A stretch of DNA of 64,000 nucleotides from Daphnia carinata (taxonomy: Eukaryota > Arthropoda > Branchiopoda > Diplostraca > Daphniidae): positions 4,649,679-4,713,678 of the forward strand of contig NC_081338.1 in assembly GCF_022539665.2 (NCBI RefSeq), in the 5' to 3' direction. The notes under the pieces are model-generated. The model was not told the origin of the DNA and ran no database searches. It was given only the letters and a program-made list of their open reading frames with translations. Below, one piece after another: positions 59,936 through 64,000 of this stretch. Position numbers and translations under genes: made by a program. How positions within the stretch are numbered: position 1 is the stretch's first letter; every line of letters begins with the position of its first letter.

Positions 59936-60835
59936 TTACATCAAATCCACCCGTGGTCTGTAGACCAACTTTAGGGGTGCTTCTTTAAACCTCCACCGAG
60001 TCAAAATCACAAATTTTAAAGTATGGTCCTTCCCCAGCAGCTCATCATTGCATAGAATATCAACATCTCTATAAGCATCAATGCTATCCAGGAGTTTCAA
60101 GGCAATGAATTTTTTAAGATGTGTCACTGTGGCCTGTGATGAGCATCTAAGAAATCTCCGTTCTAACTGTGATAATTGTTTTGCTCCACACTCTAGGCAT
60201 ATGTTCACCTGATGGGAAAATGGAAACATGTAAGAAATGGCTCTCCAAATTAACCACAAGAAGAAAAGGATTGTTGGCCAGGATACAAAAAAAATTATTT
60301 ACCTGCTCATCAAATCGATGAAAGTCAGTATCATTTACATCACTCTCTGTGGGTTTGTTGGTACCAAGTGGTTCATTATTGGTCAACATGTCTTTTGGAC
60401 ATGTGATTCCACGATTCATGTAAAAGCTTTTCTCACGTTTCATTTCATCTATTAATCATCAATAAAACTTAGTATGAATGAAAACAACAACAAAAAACCA
60501 ATAGTTACTGTCTTGTAAGTCAGGGACCAATTTATAGACAATATCTTGCATTGTCCGATCAAAACTGATGTACTGAAGGGGGTGGGACTGGTGGATCATG
60601 ATATTGCAAGAGGGACATGTATTATTTTCTTCCAAGTGCTTGACCAAGCAACTTTTACAAACTGAAAGATAAAAGATATTACTTAGAACCAAAGGGAACC
60701 ACATAGAAGAAACCGGTAATATCCAATACATGTATGAAGACACTCCGTGACAGTCGTTGCGTCGATGAGGTAACCACTACAGATTTTGCAAATGATGTGG
60801 CTATTTAAAGTGCGTAACTTGATTTTTCTTTCCAT
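59936..60835 (-). CDS. PCGF3: Polycomb group RING finger protein 3
   Basis: Subunit of a variant Polycomb repressive complex 1 (PRC1.3); with RING1 it promotes mono-ubiquitination of histone H2A. Exons: 60835-60730, 60661-60509, 60448-60303, 60208-59936 (225 residues; human PCGF3 is about 242). The RING finger has C16, C19, C32, H34, C37, C40, C51 and C54 in [14 protein letters not shown] and [27 protein letters not shown] follows, then a short linker. The RAWUL ubiquitin-like domain (about 136-225) contains [30 protein letters not shown] and [24 protein letters not shown]3 is favoured over PCGF5 because the linker and RAWUL wording are closer to PCGF3. It lies 58 nt head to head with a small unknown gene. 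Confidence 0.95.
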
Positions 60836-60893
60836 AATGAGATGTCTGTTCCTCGAATAGTCTATCTACATAAGTACGAGAGTTACGGAAACA
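60836..60893. promoter_or_regulatory. Divergent promoter of PCGF3 and the 65-residue gene
   Basis: Only 58 nt separate the two start codons, so the core promoters must overlap or lie inside the first exons. It contains a symmetrical-looking TCTATCTACATAAGTACGAG stretch. Confidence 0.45.
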
Positions 60894-61277
60894 ATGTCCA
60901 AAAGTGTTGCTGTACGTCTCAATCTACATTTCACTGCCAAAAAATGGCCTAACATGGTGAGTTGTCCTAATCAGCGGAAGCGGAATGGTGGAATCTAAAA
61001 GGCGGAATTGAGGTAAGCACGTCAATTGTATTTTTGGTCGTCATTATTGCGAATTGTCACAAAAGCCAGATTGTTCCAAGGCAGGGCCCTCTTCTTCCTG
61101 CTTCTAGACCAGGTATTTTATGGAAAATTCATTTCATCCTTCAAAAATCCAATCGTTGAATGTTAAGAGTTAAGAATTAATGTAGGTGTAAATGCAAAAG
61201 TGAAAGTCCCAATATTTCCATACTCGTGGTTTGATACTGCGACAGCAATATTGAAAGAGAAAATGTCATCTGTTTGA
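60894..61277 (+). CDS. Unrecognised 65-residue protein, head to head with PCGF3
   Basis: Three exons, 60894-60956, 61070-61112 and 61186-61277, join with correct GT-AG sites and frame (21 codons, then phases 0 and 1) into 65 residues ending at TGA. The N-terminus MSKSVAVRLNLHFTAKKWPN is basic and amphipathic, like a mitochondrial presequence. A middle segment is Pro/Gly/Arg rich. The C-terminus KVPIFPYSWFDTATAILKEK contains an aromatic cluster. There is no convincing transmembrane helix. Three coherent exons make chance unlikely, and the composition suggests a small mitochondrial or ribosomal accessory protein, but I do not recognise the family and claim no function. Confidence 0.55.
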
Positions 61278-61683
61278 CGAATATTTGTCACAGTTTTTCT
61301 CATTAGTTATTAGTAATTGAATGAATTTTTAAAGAACCTTGTTAGGCATATAAAGTAAACTGCGTTCTCGTTTTTAGAAGATATTCCAAATCACTATCGA
61401 ACATTCTACAAAGTTCACAGGATAAAAATTCAATCGCTTACATGAATGTATTGTTCCTCCCCTGCCACAACCACGTTGCTTTTAGCAAGACCCGTAAATG
61501 TGTTCATTGACGGTGCTCAATCTCTATGCCTTTTTATCTCAAGGTAAACTTTTTTTTCTTAATTCTTGGAAATTAATGTGTTTCATGTAGAACAAACATT
61601 TTGTGCATTAGACTACTGTGAAATATTAGTAGGGTTCTGAGATGACAGCATGCAAGGATGACTATTTTTATTCAATGTGGACA
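61278..61683. other. Spacer, convergent 3' flanks
   Basis: About 400 nt between the stop of the 65-residue gene (+) and the stop of CCAP (-). AT-rich; nothing recognised. Confidence 0.6.
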
Positions 61684-62240
61684 TTAATAATATTCCATGT
61701 CATCCGATTGGAGAGCGTTTGCCCTTTTGTTTTGCAGCCTTGCTACGATATTTTCCAACAACTTCGTGTCAGGGTGCTGATGATTTCTGGATGCTTTTCC
61801 GTAAGCTGTATGTTTGTTTTCCTTAGGTTCCATTGACCTCTTTCGACCGCAACCTGCAAAACATTTTAAATTTATTTCTGCACACACGGATAGCAATCAA
61901 GTATCTTAGTGACGCTGAGGTCTCTGACATAGAAAACGTGAAATGAAAATATTTCTGTAAAGAAGCAGACGTACGGTTACAGACAGCATCAAGGGGCAGA
62001 GGTAAAGCTTTTGCATAATTTTTGTACCATAAAGGAACAGACTATCGTAAGTTATTGTGTCATACCTGCAAAAGCATTGCAAAATGGTCTTTTCTCTTTG
62101 TATGACCATTGTTCCACTTCTTCTATCGAATCAGAATCATTCTGGTTTGCCGTTAGTGGCTGCGACAATGAATTTGAAACGTAAAGACTGATGACCAGCC
62201 AGGCCAGTACTACCAAGCTGTAGAACAGCGGTCTCGTCAT
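61684..62240 (-). CDS. CCAP: Crustacean cardioactive peptide (CCAP) precursor
   Basis: Neurohormone precursor; CCAP drives heart rate and the ecdysis motor programme in arthropods. Exons 62240-62066 and 61853-61684 encode 114 residues. Signal peptide about 1-26 (hydrophobic FYSLVVLAWLVISLYV). Processing site KR at 50-51, then PFCNAFAGC (52-60), amidation Gly 61 and RKR 62-64, predicting a cyclic amidated nonapeptide with a Cys54-Cys60 bridge. The widespread arthropod form has Thr at position 7; here it is Ala. The intron falls inside the mature peptide, in the Gly codon before the second Cys. Other peptide fragments of the precursor look like spacers. A leader intron probably ends two nt before the ATG (TATAGCAG|GTATG). 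Confidence 0.95.
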
Positions 62241-64000
62241 ACCTGCTATACACATCCTGCTGATTATTATTTTAGTTTGGTTATAGTTATTAATGTACAA
62301 GTTTTCCGTCTAATCATTTTTTTCTTCTTTTTTTTAAATAATGGTTTTAACAAGGACATATGGTAAACATGCTGCAGCCATGGGGAAAGTTCGTTAATGT
62401 AAAAGATGAAAAGCTTTTCATTAATTTAACCTACGATCATTTGCTAAAATGATACAGCCGCTTTGCTGATACAGATCGCCAACCCAGCTTAATTCCCTCA
62501 ACCAGAAACAATTTTTCATTAAGGTATAGTCTGTCATAACTTACCTGATTCGAAGTTGATTGGTTACAAAAAGGAAAAGTAGGATATGAGCTGAAATCTG
62601 GATTCTTTCACTTTCGAAATCAGAATGTCCATCCAAATTGCTAGAAAATGTGTTGGATTCAGTACGGGAAGTAGGTGGTGACGAAAGTCTTGGTTCGTGA
62701 ATAACCTTCTAAGAGGTATTAGAACAGTTTTTATATGTGTTTTAGGCTCCGCCCTGCCTAGCCGGTTCCCCACTGTTCCACCAAATGTTAATGCCGTTAG
62801 CGTGCATTTATGCATTTACATGCCAATAGGTGAGTAGAGTGACAGAAAACTTTCCAGAAAAGTATTCGCCATCAGCTTAAAGTTCTGGCAGCTGGTGACC
62901 AAATTGTCGAATTATCATTTCAATTTTCTTGCTTGGTTCATTTTTCCTCTTGGTATTTAGGTTACTTTGTGCACCCCAAACGATTGGCTGGACGTAACCC
63001 ATACTTCTTATAATGTTTCCTGAGGAACAGTTGTTTTGAGCAGGACTTCAGTTCAACAGTTGCCCTCCGATGATCACTGTGTCCAGATAGCGAAAACTAT
63101 CCGAATCAGGTTTTTGAATTTTAAAAACAAAATTGAAGGCTATACCTCGTTGTGCCTCAGCCCGGCCCAACGCTCTCACATTTTTCTCTTATTTTAACTA
63201 TACACAGCCCTTTCCCTTAAAAAAAAGGCGACAGATGCATTGCATCAGAACAACAAAATCGTTCGTGTTCTCACAAAACAATGGCAAACCACTTACTTAA
63301 AACTCCATTACTTTATAGTCAGCAGGGTTCTTCAATCACTCACGATCTGTGTAGTGTAACTGTGCGTAAGCTTATGGGCACTTTAGCGTTAAATAGATGC
63401 ACTAATGACGCCCGTCGCGTTTTATCCGTTTCCCCCATTTACGATTTGCGCATTTTCCCTGATGATGTGCAGTCCAGTGATATGCTGGGATGCATAATGA
63501 GCAGTAGACCACTGTAATGGCATATGTAAACCAGAAATGGGGATTTAACCACTGATTGTGATAAGAAGAATGCTGATTTTAAAAAAATAGCAATAGGGAA
63601 ATGCTTCAGATGCCTAAAACTACAACTGCTTAAAAATACCAAAAAAAAAAAAAAATTATTTTAAAGGGGCTACTACATCAAAGACGGATATGGCCCAACA
63701 GTAATGTAAGAGAACTTCAGTTTTCTACATTGTAAAAATACCGTTTATGAATGTAAAAGCAATTAAGCTGGATTTAAATTTAAAATTTTGTCTTTATTTT
63801 TTATTGCCATTAGATGGCACTACATTGTTTGTTTTCTTTTCTCTAGATGGAAACACATGGGACGCTGCTTATAGACCGTGGGTATTTTATTATTCTCGAA
63901 ATTTTATTTTGTTTTATTTGTTTTTTTGTTTTATTAAGACAGCAAAAGGAAGATATAGTCGATAGACGCAATAACAACAATACCGATGTTCATCCTATTC
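62241..64000. other. Region upstream of CCAP, no gene established
   Basis: This holds the CCAP leader and promoter. A 78-codon ORF at 63281-63517 (+), starting MANHLLKTPLLYSQQ, has no recognised domain. An 83-codon frame at 62564-62815 (-) is likewise featureless. Either might be an exon of a gene beyond the window edge, but I cannot support one. Confidence 0.45.

Noticed and set aside
1..64000. tRNA, rRNA or intact transposon genes
   Set aside because: No cloverleaf with matching T-arm and acceptor stem, no ribosomal segment and no transposase or reverse transcriptase frame was seen by eye. A tRNAscan or RepeatMasker run would be decisive.

Overview
The window reads as a compact arthropod nuclear genome, most probably a branchiopod crustacean of the Daphnia type. 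This is inferred from very short introns (mostly 50-85 nt), closely packed genes, crustacean cardioactive peptide and group III secreted phospholipases A2; no sequence search was run. Protein-coding genes were reconstructed by hand from splice-site consensus and reading-frame continuity. Every multi-exon model below sums to a whole number of codons.

Layout. 0-2.1 kb: an FBXO42-like F-box/kelch gene (-). 2.1-11.8 kb: a gene-poor stretch full of microsatellites and homopolymers. 11.8-13.7 kb: an LMX1-type LIM-homeobox gene (+). 15.3-18.8 kb: the two subunits of the ubiquinone side-chain enzyme, PDSS1 and a PDSS2 copy, side by side (+). 20.3-21.4 kb: R3HDM4 (+). 22.1-23.3 kb: a proline-rich single-pass membrane protein (-). 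24.3-29.8 kb: two group III phospholipase A2 genes (-) alternating with a second PDSS2 gene (+). 30.7-34.0 kb: TIM23 and a tandem pair of ARL6IP4-like genes (+). 34.2-35.5 kb: a VIP36/LMAN2 cargo lectin (-). 38.7-50.2 kb: a NALF (FAM155/NLF-1) channel-accessory gene with a 9.9 kb intron (+). 51.9-54.5 kb: the exonuclease nibbler/mut-7 (EXD3) (-). 54.7-59.0 kb: a small ORF, then FHIP1 (FAM160A) (+). 59.9-60.8 kb: PCGF3 (-), head to head with an unrecognised 65-residue gene (+). 61.7-62.2 kb: the CCAP neuropeptide precursor (-).

How the genes relate. PDSS1 and PDSS2 encode partner subunits of one mitochondrial enzyme, and a second, more conserved PDSS2 gene lies 8 kb away. The PDSS2, PLA2 and ARL6IP4-like duplicates make 17-34 kb a local hotspot of gene duplication. 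Several neighbours share short divergent promoters (nibbler/small ORF/FHIP1; PCGF3/65-residue gene). Points most worth a second look are the PDSS1-PDSS2 cluster, the in-frame small ORF just ahead of FHIP1, the two unrecognised micro-genes and the variant CCAP peptide.
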